A stretch of DNA of 64,000 nucleotides from Leuctra nigra (Eukaryota; Arthropoda; Insecta; Plecoptera; Leuctridae): positions 30,223,060-30,287,059 of the forward strand of contig OW203768.1 of assembly GCA_934045905.1 (NCBI GenBank), read 5' to 3'. Positions 1-11,500 of this stretch are shown here, piece by piece (the stretch's first letter is position 1; each line of letters starts with the position of its first letter). The notes beneath the pieces were generated by a model. That model ran no database searches, was not told where the DNA came from, and was given only the letters and a program-made list of their open reading frames with translations. The position numbers and the translations under genes are program-made.

Positions 1-676
1 ACCCTTTCTTCAAAACATCATCGTTTTCATTCATAATCACCTTGTCATTTTTCTCGTCGTGAAACTTTTCACCATTACTTTTAAAGTCGCCTATAGACTT
101 CAAAACATCGCCAATTTCTTCAACTGTTCGAACTCTGTCGAAATCATCTTGATTCGCAATCGGAATCTGTAATTCTTCCTTCTCGCTCACTTGTGGCAAT
201 ACTACCTCGCAATTGTCTTCAAAATTCTTCCTTCGAAATACATTTTCATCTTTCTTCATCTCAGTAAATTCACGCCTACTTTCATCAACTTCTTCTTTGT
301 CTGGTCCATCCAAACTTTCAATTTTATTCTGGACAATTTCTTCTGGCACACAGCCCCCCTCTGTACTCTCTTGTGATTGCAACGTCTTGCAAGCAGCAGC
401 GTCTTCAATCCCTTTCTTGAAAAGCAAAAAATCTATTTGAAGTTGCTTTTCTATTGCAGAAACCTCTGCTTCTCTGGCAGCTTCTCGCTCATCCATCTCT
501 TTCTTCCACCGTCTTGAAGATCTGCGTATATACTCTTTAAGATCCTCACGCTCTTTCTTCTGCATTCTCCTAATTTCTTCTTTTCTCTCTTTGAAACGTG
601 TTTTCTCGGTCGACGCAAAATCTTGTCCCTTCTCTACTTTCCATTCTGTGTCGACCTCTGTTCGTTTCCCGAATTT
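1..676 (-). CDS. Second ORF of LTR retrotransposon (partial, runs off window)
   Basis: A minus-strand frame is open from 676 to base 1 (about 225 codons). It follows the upstream stop TGA at 677-679 and overlaps the last 43 bases of gag in the -1 phase, so it would be reached by -1 frameshifting, as in many gag-pol elements. The translation is very rich in Lys, Glu and Asp and looks like a charged coiled-coil linker. I see no protease D-S/T-G motif before the window ends. It could be the N-terminal spacer of Pol or an extra ORF. The absence of stops over 676 bases and continuity with gag are the evidence that it is coding. Confidence 0.55.
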
Positions 677-2253
677 TCATTTTTCGTTTCCTTCGTATCG
701 GACTCTGGTGGACGATTATTATTATTCCCGTTACCATTCCCGTTACCATTCCCATTTCTGTTATGACTGTTTCTCCCGTAGTTATTGTTATTGTAATTTC
801 TGTCATAACTATTCCTGTTATTATAACCATTCCTATTGTCATTGTAACCATTCCCGTTACGAATTGGCTCATATTGCTTGGGATCTCTGATTAGTTTTTC
901 AGTGAATTCATCATGCTCTAAGTCAGTCAGCTCTTTTATCAACTCATCTTTAGTTTTGACTTTGCCACGCACTATCACCCTGATGTTTGGTGGTAAGTGA
1001 TTAATCAATATGCCAACCAAAACTTGTTCCGTCATATTGACCAATTCTGTCACATATTTTGCCTTGTTGATAATCCGATTGACATAGGTCACCATGTTTA
1101 GGTTCGAACTAATTTTGTATTCTCCAGCATAGATTGATCTGATTAGCTGATGCTGTACAGTTTGCGACCAATATTTCTCTTTAAAAGCCTCTTCAAATTT
1201 GTCAATGTTCTCAACGGGATTATTTACATACCAGTCTGCTGCTTTTCCATGTAAACACTTGACAATGATTCCCAGCTTCTGATTGTTATTCACATTGAAT
1301 GTTGAAAAACGCTCTTTGATTAGCTTCAAAAATTGCATTGCGTTTATTGGGCAACTCTCTTCCCCATTAAATCTTATTGCCTCTTGTATCAGCGACTCAG
1401 TACAATGTTTTGCAAATTGCAACTCGTTATTTGCATGACACATGATATTCGATGTCGTTCCAGTCTTCTTGGCATTCTCATCTACCTTTTTACTTACGTC
1501 CTCTATTTTCTCCTTGATAGCTGAAATGCTTTCATTCTTTTCTTTATCCTTTCTTTCAAATCGCGAGCTTAATGAAAATATCTCCAGGCTGAGTTTCTTG
1601 TCACGCTCATCGATCTCAGAGTTTATCTTTACCAATCCGGTATTTACTTTTTCCTCAACACTGCTCGTCTGTGCTCCGATTGATTCTACGTAAGACTTAA
1701 TGACCTCCAACTCTGTGTCGACTTTATCATTTACTTGTTGTACTCTTTCCTCTACATTTGTGACCCTAGTTTCAACCTTTTTCAATCCAGCTTCAAATTT
1801 ACTCGCGATCTCCCTGAATTCATTTTTAGTTTCTAATAGCAACTCTCGTATTTCCTTTCCTCTCTCTTCGTCTTTCTTATCCCTTTCTTCTTTTTCCTTC
1901 TGTTTTTCGTTTTTACTTTCCTCCTTTTCTTTTAGTTTCTCTAGTTTCCTATTCATTTCCTTGATAGTTTCTTTCTCTTGTTGTTCTCGCTTTTCCTTCA
2001 TTAGGAATTCCATAATTGAATTATTGAATTCTTTCTCACCGAATTGTGAATATATACTGTCAGCTCTGGCTTCTTTTTGTCTCTCTTCAAAGATTGGCAT
2101 TTCAACATGAGGTAGCGAGTCATCGTGTTCGTCCTCCCCTATCACCTGGCTCCTAGTTACCTCGAGTTCACTAACCACTGACTGGTCCCCCGCCCCCTCT
2201 ACAGTCTCATCTAAATCTACAGTTGACGCTAAACTTGCATCTCGATCTGCCAT
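634..2253 (-). CDS. gag: Gag-like protein of LTR retrotransposon
   Basis: A 539-residue ORF starting at ATG 2253, about 220 bases after the primer-binding site. Roughly residues 75-275 are a long Lys/Glu heptad-rich coiled coil. Residues 290-450 form a Gag core with the typical order 'F.G....A..FL', 'GKAADWY' and 'LPPNIR', as in retrotransposon gag proteins. The last 80 residues are an Asn/Gly/Arg tail (repeated NGN, NRN) with no CCHC zinc knuckle, so RNA binding would rely on the basic Asn-rich tail. Gag packages the element RNA into cytoplasmic particles. The long coiled coil ahead of the core is unusual for this family. Confidence 0.8.
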   Translation of the reverse strand: MADRDASLASTVDLDETVEGAGDQSVVSELEVTRSQVIGEDEHDDSLPHVEMPIFEERQKEARADSIYSQFGEKEFNNSIMEFLMKEKREQQEKETIKEMNRKLEKLKEKEESKNEKQKEKEERDKKDEERGKEIRELLLETKNEFREIASKFEAGLKKVETRVTNVEERVQQVNDKVDTELEVIKSYVESIGAQTSSVEEKVNTGLVKINSEIDERDKKLSLEIFSLSSRFERKDKEKNESISAIKEKIEDVSKKVDENAKKTGTTSNIMCHANNELQFAKHCTESLIQEAIRFNGEESCPINAMQFLKLIKERFSTFNVNNNQKLGIIVKCLHGKAADWYVNNPVENIDKFEEAFKEKYWSQTVQHQLIRSIYAGEYKISSNLNMVTYVNRIINKAKYVTELVNMTEQVLVGILINHLPPNIRVIVRGKVKTKDELIKELTDLEHDEFTEKLIRDPKQYEPIRNGNGYNDNRNGYNNRNSYDRNYNNNNYGRNSHNRNGNGNGNGNGNNNNRPPESDTKETKNENSGNEQRSTQNGK

Positions 2254-2462
2254 CGTAACAGATGTAATGAACTAACATGCACAAATCTACAGTTGGCTTT
2301 ATCTTTACGTTAACGGGTTGATTCTATGTAAAATTTCCAAATACATGAAAATTTTACGCAATGCCTGTGTCCACAAGTTTCAGAACAACTGAGTAACTCT
2401 TTCACAATCAAGAAATCAATTATTTCTGTCAAAACAATTGCTCCCAGGAATGTTATTCGAGC

Positions 2463-2480
2463 CCCACACGTTGAGCGCCA
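2463..2480 (-). other. Primer-binding site (PBS) of LTR element
   Basis: On the minus strand TGGCGCTCAACGTGTGGG begins one base after the inferred LTR end. TGGCGC is the common start of retroelement PBSs, complementary to the CCA-bearing 3' end of a tRNA. The particular tRNA was not determined. Confidence 0.6.
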
Positions 2481-2481
2481 C

Positions 2482-3435
2482 TGAAACCTGCGGGATTTGG
2501 CTCAGAGGGTAGAACACAAAGAATCAGCAATATTATAATTTGTTTATTACAGAGAAAATAAATGTTCATTGATGTGAAAAGAGCAATCAAAAATTATGAA
2601 ACAATATTACGTTCGATACGTCGGCAGTAGTGATGATGTCGTCTGGTTTGTTTACTTCCGCGTAAACAAGTGGATGGCGTTGACTCTTGCGTAGTGTGTC
2701 CCGTGAACTCCAGTCCACCAGCAGAATGAAATGACTGGATATGTCACCTCCTTCAGCTGCGATGCGATGATGTCGTCTAATAACCCCTTGGTTACCAGGA
2801 CGTCCAGCAGTCCGTGCACAAGGAGTGACCTCCTCGAGCAGTTGGATCAAGTTGGCTCAGGCTGATGACGTTCGTGGCTGCAGACTCGTCGGTTTCTCCC
2901 GGAGTTGCAATTCACTAACTTTTATACTTTAACATTTACTGACTTTAATGTTGAAACTGTTCAGTTGATCACTTGTAACTTGAAATTGTCTTAATGCGAT
3001 ATTATTTGCCTCAGCATTAGGCTTGAAGTTTGAATTTACTGGGTTGACGTTTATACAAAAATGTTATTTTAATGTTTACCTTCGATCACATCGGCACTGT
3101 CTCGCTGAAATTATACTATGTTGCGTGCACAAGGCTTCACGGTTCGCGAGGCAGGTCTCACTGCTCTGAGAAAACTCCGACTGATGATGTTTGGCTGGTA
3201 GCCTGACGTTTTATACCCTCTGACATCGTTTTCCCTCCAAAGAATCTGATTGGTTGGTTTCGTACACGTGGTAGCTAATTTTAGACATTCTGTCATTTCT
3301 AAAGCCCGCGAAACGACTTTCTTTCTGGACGTAGGCCCATGCTTTTCTTGGAATCACTGAAAACTAGTCTGGCTGACTGGTTTTGTAGCGTTATCACAAT
3401 GACTGGTTCACTTGTTATTACGTGGTGACATCACA
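2482..3435 (-). repeat. Putative 5' LTR (954 bp)
   Basis: On the minus strand it begins TGTGATGTCACCACG and ends ...GGTTTCA, the TG...CA boundary expected of LTRs, directly before the PBS. It contains two TATA-like sites (GGTATAAAACG near 3190; GTATAAAAG near 2925) and a polyadenylation signal (GTAATAAAC near 2545) close to its end, matching U3-R-U5 order. The outer boundary is inferred from the TG motif because the partner LTR lies outside the window. The short ORFs seen here are incidental. Confidence 0.55.
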
Positions 3436-3699
3436 ATTTAGGTAAGGTCACATACTTTTTATATGGATTCACTCACTTTCTTGATATAATTGCACATTGT
3501 TAAACTTATTTGATTGCTCGTTATATTTTTGTCTATATTTTGATTGCTGTTGAATTTTAAAGATTGTAAGTTTACATAATGATTCTAATTAACTTCTTTG
3601 TGTTCAGTTAACCTTGACTCTAAGAATGCCATGCTACAAGCTTGTTCATTCTTTAAACCTATTTCAAGCAAACATTATTATTTTTAAAGTTAATTTTCT

Positions 3700-4098
3700 A
3701 ACCTAGATAGGCCAACTGGTTACAAAGTTTTAAGTTAATCAGTCAATCGGTTCTAGTTTAAATGTCAAAAATCACAGGAAAAATTGTTTAATTTGAACCA
3801 TATGGGAGGATTTGGTTGAAACTTTTTATGATTGGGCCTGTCAAAATTTCAAATAAATTGGATCAACCAATCGAATGATATTTAAAAAAAAATGAACTAA
3901 TCACAGGATCCCGTTCAAAAACGATCCCAGGGACCGCATAGATTACGTTAGTATGTGTGCACAATTTCAGATCGATTGGTTGTGCGGTTTGACCTGGGCA
4001 GTGCAGGCAAAATATAAACAAATTAAATAAACAATAAAGCAAACACACAGAGAAAGTGCCATAAGTGTACCGTGGTGACGCTCGCTAAGCTTGCTCAA
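3700..4098 (-). mobile_element. Helitron-like element, truncated (subfamily B left end)
   Basis: It ends at 4098 with a degenerate form of the family terminus (GACGCTCGCTAAGCTTGCTCAA, a reverse complement of TTGAGC...). Just inside is the subfamily-B signature (GAGAAAGTGCCATAAG.GTACCGTGGTGACGC) also found at 54230-54285. The interior (about 3740-3830) matches the body of the complete element at 41998-42873. The hairpin/CTAG end is missing. Confidence 0.65.
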
Positions 4099-5508
4099 TT
4101 AGAGTTCATTCAGCAACTCATTGGCTGAGTACCTACTCAAGAAAATGGCTGACTTTGCGTTACAGAGAGCGAATGCCTAGTCTTTCAATATATAAATATA
4201 CGTAATTCATTACTTACTTACAGAGACGATTTACATAATCTTTAATTGCATTTGAATACTTATCAGATCAATTGGGCGATGCAAGCTAGAACTCTACAGG
4301 TATAGGCATTGCGATCGGAGACTGTGTTGTGGAAGTATTCGATCATTTCAATCAGTGGATTGCTGCATTTCAAAATGACAACTGGAAATACTAAGTCCGA
4401 TCTTTCTGTCACCTAACGCGTAAAGTACCTAGTAACATAGCTCTATTAACCAACTCTTGATTTTTAACGTGTTAAATACTTGTTCGTTATCATAATCTGT
4501 AACTTGGAGCTAAGAATGTTATCCGAATCCTACTTTCTATGAACTATGCTTCAACAGAAAAATAATATTAAGAGGACCCCAACCCTTCAGAGCCCAAGTT
4601 TGTTACTAATTGTATGCCTTTACTGTTATTATTGTAAACATTGTGTTTATAAAATGAATCTTTATTATATGATTAATGATGAAAATAATGACTTACCGTT
4701 CTGGAGGAATGGTTCAGTTTTGTACTGACGAAAAGCTCTCTTCGTTTACTGTGGTTATGCATTTCTATTTTCAACTTTATAAGCACGACACGATGGTATA
4801 CATGTCCCATGCAATTGTAAATATTTTATATACCTTAACAGTAAACTTGATTTACTTACACATGAATGACGATTCGACCTTTAATTTAATATTCCCAGAG
4901 ACTATTGATGAAATATCGCGAGCATCTCTCTACATTCGGCACTTTTGTAAACTGTCTGTGTGTCTATTTTATTATCATTGATTTATTATTATGTTTTTGT
5001 CCGACGACACAGGATTACATCGATAGTAAATATTCCAATATTCGTCAGCCTTGAATCGAACATAAGGGATTATGTCCAGGGTCGTGGTCTTAAATTATTA
5101 GTGAAACATTTCTGTATATCAGAGGCAGAATGCCTGAAATCCATTTTCTAGTTTTTGCGTTGCTCACTGTTAGATTCAAGCTTTTGCCATTTAAATGAAG
5201 TCAATAAATATTGAATATTTAAATATTTAAATTTTGAAGTATTCTCTTTCAATATGACTTGTGTTATTAAATAACAATTTTACAAATAGGATTGGATGTA
5301 GAATTAGTAGTTTTTGAGCTCACTTCAAGATTTATTGAAATTGACATACCTAGATACAGATGGATTGGTAACAATTTATTTTATACAGCTTTTCAGCTTG
5401 CGTATTAAATATAACGCATTTTATGCACAGTTACAATATTACAAACAGTGATTTTAATAATAAATTAGACACGGAATATAAAACTGTTCTTTCGAATGAA
5501 TATTGTTG
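4099..5508. other. Intergenic, no gene recognised
   Basis: AT-rich sequence between the Helitron-like fragment and the last odorant-receptor exon. Short ORFs here show no recognisable protein. 5305-5365 is one copy of a short dispersed repeat (see separate entry). An AATAAA on the minus strand at 5375-5380 lies about 130 bases past the receptor stop codon and is the likely polyadenylation signal of that gene. Confidence 0.5.
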
Positions 5509-8500
5509 CTACTTAAAGGCGCCGTGCACTCCCACAATTTGCTTCAGTAGAGAATGTAGATAGTGGGCAACTTTACACATCTGTGGAAATAAAAAATCAT
5601 CAATACAAACTTAAAATGCATACGATGCATGCTTTCATAATATCAGCAATAAATGTTCCAAACTAAGTAAAATATATCAGAACTTTGACATGAAAAGTTT
5701 TAAAGCTAATAAAGCGAATACGATTTTTTTAATTTTTTTATATAAATAAGGCTTATAAGCCTTGAAAGCTAACATTAATGCTAAGAGATCAATCACATTG
5801 ATCAATTATATATGACATCATCGGTAAGCCTAGTTTACAAGAATCAACGTTTAATTCAATTAATTGATTTTACAAATTATATTACCGTGTATAATTGAAA
5901 TTGATATTGAAACAAAATAACTATTAATTTAATTTGCATAATACATAGAATGCAATGAATTGTTTGAAACATTAAGGCTTTATCATGTACACTTACAGTC
6001 TTAAACGTGGCCATGGACAATGGAATCCCAGCTGCGTAGATGTGCGTGGGTCGTTGTGACCTTGACATGATAATGCGTAACGACTTCTTGAAGCTCTCAG
6101 ATGCGTTGAACCAATCACAAGCGTACGCAGCGTTGTGGATATTGGAACTCTGTAAGTAGAATGTGGTTTATAAGAAAATTGCAAGTAGAAGGTAGGGCAA
6201 TAGAACACTCTTATAACAAGTAGAATGTAGGGCAATAGAACACTCATTATAAGTAGAATGTAGGGCAATAGGACGCTCATTATAAGTAGAATGTAGGGCA
6301 ATAGAACACTCATATTACAAGTAGAATGTAGGACAATAGGACACTTATATAACAAGTAGAATGTAGGGCAATAGAACACTCATTATAAGTAGAATGTAGG
6401 GCAATAGAACACTCATATTACAAGTAGAATGTAGGACAATAGGACACTTATATTACAAGTAGAATGTAGGGCAATAGAACACTCATTATAAGTAGAATGT
6501 AGGGCAATAGAACACTCATTATAAGTAGAATGTAGGGCAATAGAACACTCATATTACAAGTAGAATGAAGGACAATAGGACACTTATATTACAAGTAGAA
6601 TGTAGGACAATAGGACACTTATATTTTAAGTAGAATGTAGGACAATAGGACACTTATTGAGCGAGCGAAGCGAGCGTCTCCTTTTGGCTCTTTTGGCACG
6701 GACCTCTGTTTTTTTCTGTTACCTGACGATATAAAGATCAGAGTTTTTCTTCGATCGAGCTGAATTTTGCACACATGTGGAGACAACCTTTTCTGTTTGC
6801 AGACTCCAAAATTTTTTGAAATCCATTCTTTGGCTAAAATTTAAATAAACATCTCCTGATGGTAGGTTAAAAAATGACAATGGTCTTCGATAAAACTGAT
6901 CAAACTCATATCTTGGCTATACAGGTCAGTTTTTTTTCGATCGAGCTGAAATTTTGCACACATGTAGAGACAACCTTTTATGTTTCAAGAACCTAATTTT
7001 TTTGAAATCCATTCATTGGTTAAAATTTAAATAAATATCTTCTGATAGGCTGAAAAATGAAAACGGTCTTCGATAATTATGATCAAACTCATATTTTGCA
7101 TGATCATTAAGACCAACATTGTCTCTTATTTTACAAAATTGCATCCCAATCAGTTAAGAACGTATGAACTTATTGACATTTTTAATATCTGTCAGTAATG
7201 AAGTATCTAAATGAATGTTTTCCAGTGCCAATTGAATTGATTCTGATTTGCTTTATGAACCAGGTGCTTAGATGCTATTTTAAAGTTTCGATGAAAAGCA
7301 TATCATCAAATAAGTTGATATCATAATCAATTCAATATGGATGTTTATGTTTTCTGTGCGTTGTGTACGCATTTCCGGTTCGTGAATTTGCACGTACCCG
7401 TGCTCGCTCATCAACGCGTTACACTGAGCGTTTACCTAGTATTACAAGTAGAATGTAGGACAATAGAACACTTATTATAAGTAGAAAGCTACATTACAAG
7501 ATCCTTAATATGGCCTTGGTAGCAAAGATCTATTGGCACATATTTCATATTTTGAGGTGATATAATCTTTTGTCATAATGGCCTATAAAGGTTATGGCAA
7601 TTAGGGCATTTGGAAATATTAAGAAATAATATAGATCTATGAATATATTTTGTAAATCTTTGGATTTTTGTGCCCTTTATTATGTTACCTATTCAAATAC
7701 GATTTATGACATTCGAAAGGTTTAAGTCTTATATGACATTTGAAGTCTTAGTATATTTTAACACTTGTATATTCACAGGATTAGTGGAATTGAGGGCATG
7801 CATAGCATGTATATAGTTCATGCTCGAAGGTCGATAAACCAGCTTATATTAGTTAGCTGGTTTAAGCGCTGACAGGTTGGAGCCTGTGTTATTCCTTCCA
7901 TTATAATTCTAAACCGAATTATAAATGCAACTATAGTTGTCCCACTTGGTTGCATTTTAATAGGAAAGTGTGTCATCAAATATCTCAGTTAGCTAAACCA
8001 ATAAGTTAGATGGTTCAATCGACACGACCCCTCGATTGCGAAATACAATTTAGAAACTTCAAAATGTATTGCCAAAGACTGTTTGTTCCACACAGAAGCT
8101 TCTCAGATTTCATGACTAGAAAATGCGCCACATCAAAACATTGAACCAACCTCTGTTGAAATACTTGTACCAAATTTACAGAAGTTGAAGGATTCTAAGA
8201 AAAGGACTGACATCCCCGCAATGACTGTTACAACCTGGTCGTTTAGTTCACGGGCCTGGAACACAAATACATCGTTAAGCCTGATTTACACTGTTCAAGT
8301 TTACTTTCAAGTCCTTGAATTCAACCCTTGAATTCAACCCCTTGAATAGTCTAAACGGATAACTTGAAGCGTTCAACCCTTGAATTCAAGACTTGAACCT
8401 ATTTAGAACATGTCCTATTTTCCTTGAAGACTTGAAAGACTTGAACGACTTGAACCAATCAGAACCCACGCCACAACTCTGGCTCCGCCCCTCTCTCCAG

Positions 8501-11500
8501 TATCTTTCAAGATTTTCCCGCCAATTCCAGATTTTAACATATTCTAGCAAATATTAATTAGTTACCGATATGTCATAATCACGAGAGACAACTGTTTCAT
8601 TAAATACACAATATGTGTCTATGTGGCATCCAAAATCTAGCACAATATTAATAACATGTTCTTTGCAAGAAGTTACTATTTTAGGTTATGTTACGACTTG
8701 AAGCTTGAACAGTGTAAATGCCCATTCAAGTGGTTGAATTCAAGGGTTGCGTTCAAGGGCTTGAATTCAAGGACTTGAAAGCAAACTTGAACAGTGTAAA
8801 TGAGGCTTTACACAATAATGTTTTGAATGGCCTTGCGTGCTAGCTATGTGAGAATAATATCATAAATAATTACAGGTTTTTGGTTGGAAGACAATGAAAG
8901 CATGGACTTATCTTCAAACTATGCTTCAAGTTTTTCATATTATATTTCAAATATATTTTTGGAGCTTATTACAGAATGCCACTGGAATAACATGAACAAT
9001 CTGATGATATAATGAATGCGGAATTGTATAATTAGATGTATTTTATATTGTTGACAGTGTGAAAGTATAACTACATGAAATAATAACCACTTGTGTATTT
9101 GAAGATGAAGTGGCACTTGTTTCTACTTACCAGTGTTGTGACATACAGCCCAAAGAGCCCTTGCAGAATATTCAGCATCATGAAAATGATGAGCAAGTTC
9201 TTAAAGATGGCATTAATATGTGCAGACAACCTTAACAAAGAATGTCATATATTATTTTATAACGTATATCGGAACCAAACGAAGAGATGAAAGTATTTAG
9301 CTTTTCAGAGTAGCAGCAGTTTATTAGATATAGGATCTTTACTTTCTTACTTTGATCAACTGTAATTGTTTACTACCATGAAAACTCAATAATCTACTTT
9401 GAACACTCGTTTACATAATAAATACATAACAAAGTATTATAAATCCGTCTCCTGTTGTCATGCAGTTATTTGAAAGTCGGCTGAGTTTCTGAGTCGGCTT
9501 AAACATCAGTTTAAGTACTGAGGTAATATTTTCTAATTAGTCATACTTTTTGCACCCTTCAATTTATAAGAAATAAAATGTTTTCACACAGTTTTTGGTC
9601 CAACATACCACATCAATTTATAAATATAATAGTGCCTATAAGCTCGACGCTAAAAATTGGGTACATAATCTCCAGTTTTAACATTCAAGTATAGCTTCAA
9701 AGAAATGATCAGCGAGAGAATAATTGTACTATAAAAGGAAGATAGTATAATTTGTTTTCCAGATAGTCGAAATTGGCTATTTACTTCATTTTGCCGTTTC
9801 CATTTTCGTGAACAATTTTAGTTTTCAAGTATTTTAAACATACATTTTATATTTGAATGAGAATCGGTGGCTTTATAAAAATTAGTAGTTATCAATAAAG
9901 TGCAAAATAGTGAAAATATTAAATCGATAATATTTATTATTTTACAACGATTTAATAAATAATTGAAATATTTTACTTGAGCAATGTTGCATGATGTATC
10001 ACACAATCCTTTAAAAACTCCTCCATATCATTGCGCAAAGACAATTCTTGCTTTTGACATAATGTGTCTAATTTTCTTTCGCAGTCACATCCATTCCTTC
10101 CCTCGGCATCCAAATATTCCACCACCAATGTTCCTTCATTTCCAAGGGCAGTCTCAATGAGTTCACTTCGGTTTGCTTCTGTGGTTTCTGGTACATTGAG
10201 GCTGTTTTCAGTGAAATCACATGTTTGTATGTAATCTCCGATGTTTTGGTTGTTATGAACATCATTCTTCGAACTTGTATGCAATTCTTTCATTTTGATT
10301 CCATTTCGTTTTTTCACAAGTGGTAATATATTTTCCACGTTGTATCTATAATGGGTGAAATCTTTTAGAAAATGAAATTCTTGCACTGATAGAATTTAGA
10401 ATATTTTAATGAAAAATTTAGAATTTGTGTCTCAAAAAATATTATTGCAAATTTGTAAATAGATATCAAAACTAAAAATAATGACAAATACTCACTCCAC
10501 CCGAAAAAAATTACATTTTCATTCATAAAATATAAAATTGAAATTACATGTGACATTTTGGCGGGAAAATCATTGTGTGACGTATGTGAACCCGGTGATG
10601 TCATTTCTCTAAGTCCACAACAATATGTTACCATGGTTACTGAATGAATACTTTGTACCATGAATACTTTGTTTCCATGGCAATGCTAAGCCCCATGACG
10701 TCAATGCCGATATTGCTGTTTTTAATCAAGGTTACAATTAAAATTCGGTGATTTATATAAATCTTTTTGGCTATTCACCAACAATAATAATGTTTTGTTT
10801 GTCTACATCCTAGTCATCTATACTTTCAACAATTCACGTATTTAATTAGTATCTTCAGATGATTCATCTTCTAATAAATTCCGCGGTCTCCGCCACAGCC
10901 TAAACGCCTGGGCCGATTGACCTGACATTTTCACCACGGATATTCACAGCTTGTCTGCTTAATGTTACCTTCCCCTCATGACTTATTTGTGCCGCCATTT
11001 TGAAACAGGAAGTGACGTCATATCTCCAAAACGGCTGGACCGATCGGAACGAAATTTACGCCAATCGATGTAGACGGTCATCGTTATGAAATATTAATAG
11101 AACAACAAAAATTTCCTAAATACTGAAACCGGAAATTACGTCATAAATAAGATAAAATTGCCTATCCCTTCTTTCTATAAAAACATATTCAGAAGGCTTT
11201 AATGAAATATTAGTATTTCTTAATATAATTCAATGTGTCAGCGCTTTCAACCGTCAGTTTTAAAACCGGAAATTATATCATATCTCAACAACGACTGGAC
11301 CTTTTGGAACGAAATCTTCGCTATTATACATTGAATATAGCATTTAGTAAAATGTAGTAGTTCTTATTATTCGGAAGGCGTATTTTTTTAAAGGAATTTG
11401 TCAGTGTTGCTCCGATCTATCATTGTGTTACATGCTGTGTACATAAACTAAAAAATGAGTGATATCCCCATAAAATATAACTCTGTTGAAAAAATCCAGC

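Larger units (their letters stand above)
1..3435 (-). mobile_element. LTR retrotransposon, Ty3/gypsy-like, 5' part
   Basis: Reading the minus strand there is a putative 5' LTR (3435-2482), a primer-binding-site-like sequence beginning TGGCGC one base after it, a Gag-type frame (2253-634), and a second frame in the -1 phase that leaves the window at base 1. This order is that of an LTR retrotransposon; the 3' part (protease, RT, integrase, 3' LTR) must lie to the left of the window. Gag is intact over 539 codons, so the copy is not very old. The family assignment rests on the Gag core (LTR-retrotransposon gag fold) and lack of copia features; no RT is available to confirm it. Confidence 0.75.

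Noticed and set aside
2587..2850. Minus ORF in the LTR
   Set aside because: It overlaps the U3/R-like part of the LTR, with its TATA and polyadenylation signals, and has no recognisable protein.
5993..6379. 128-residue minus ORF with repeated LLPYILL
   Set aside because: It reads through the minisatellite and out of frame over the receptor exon; only 6149-5997 is coding, in another frame.
6150..6656. Regular array of ~35-bp repeats resembling a CRISPR array
   Set aside because: Units are contiguous without unique spacers, and the context is a eukaryotic intron.
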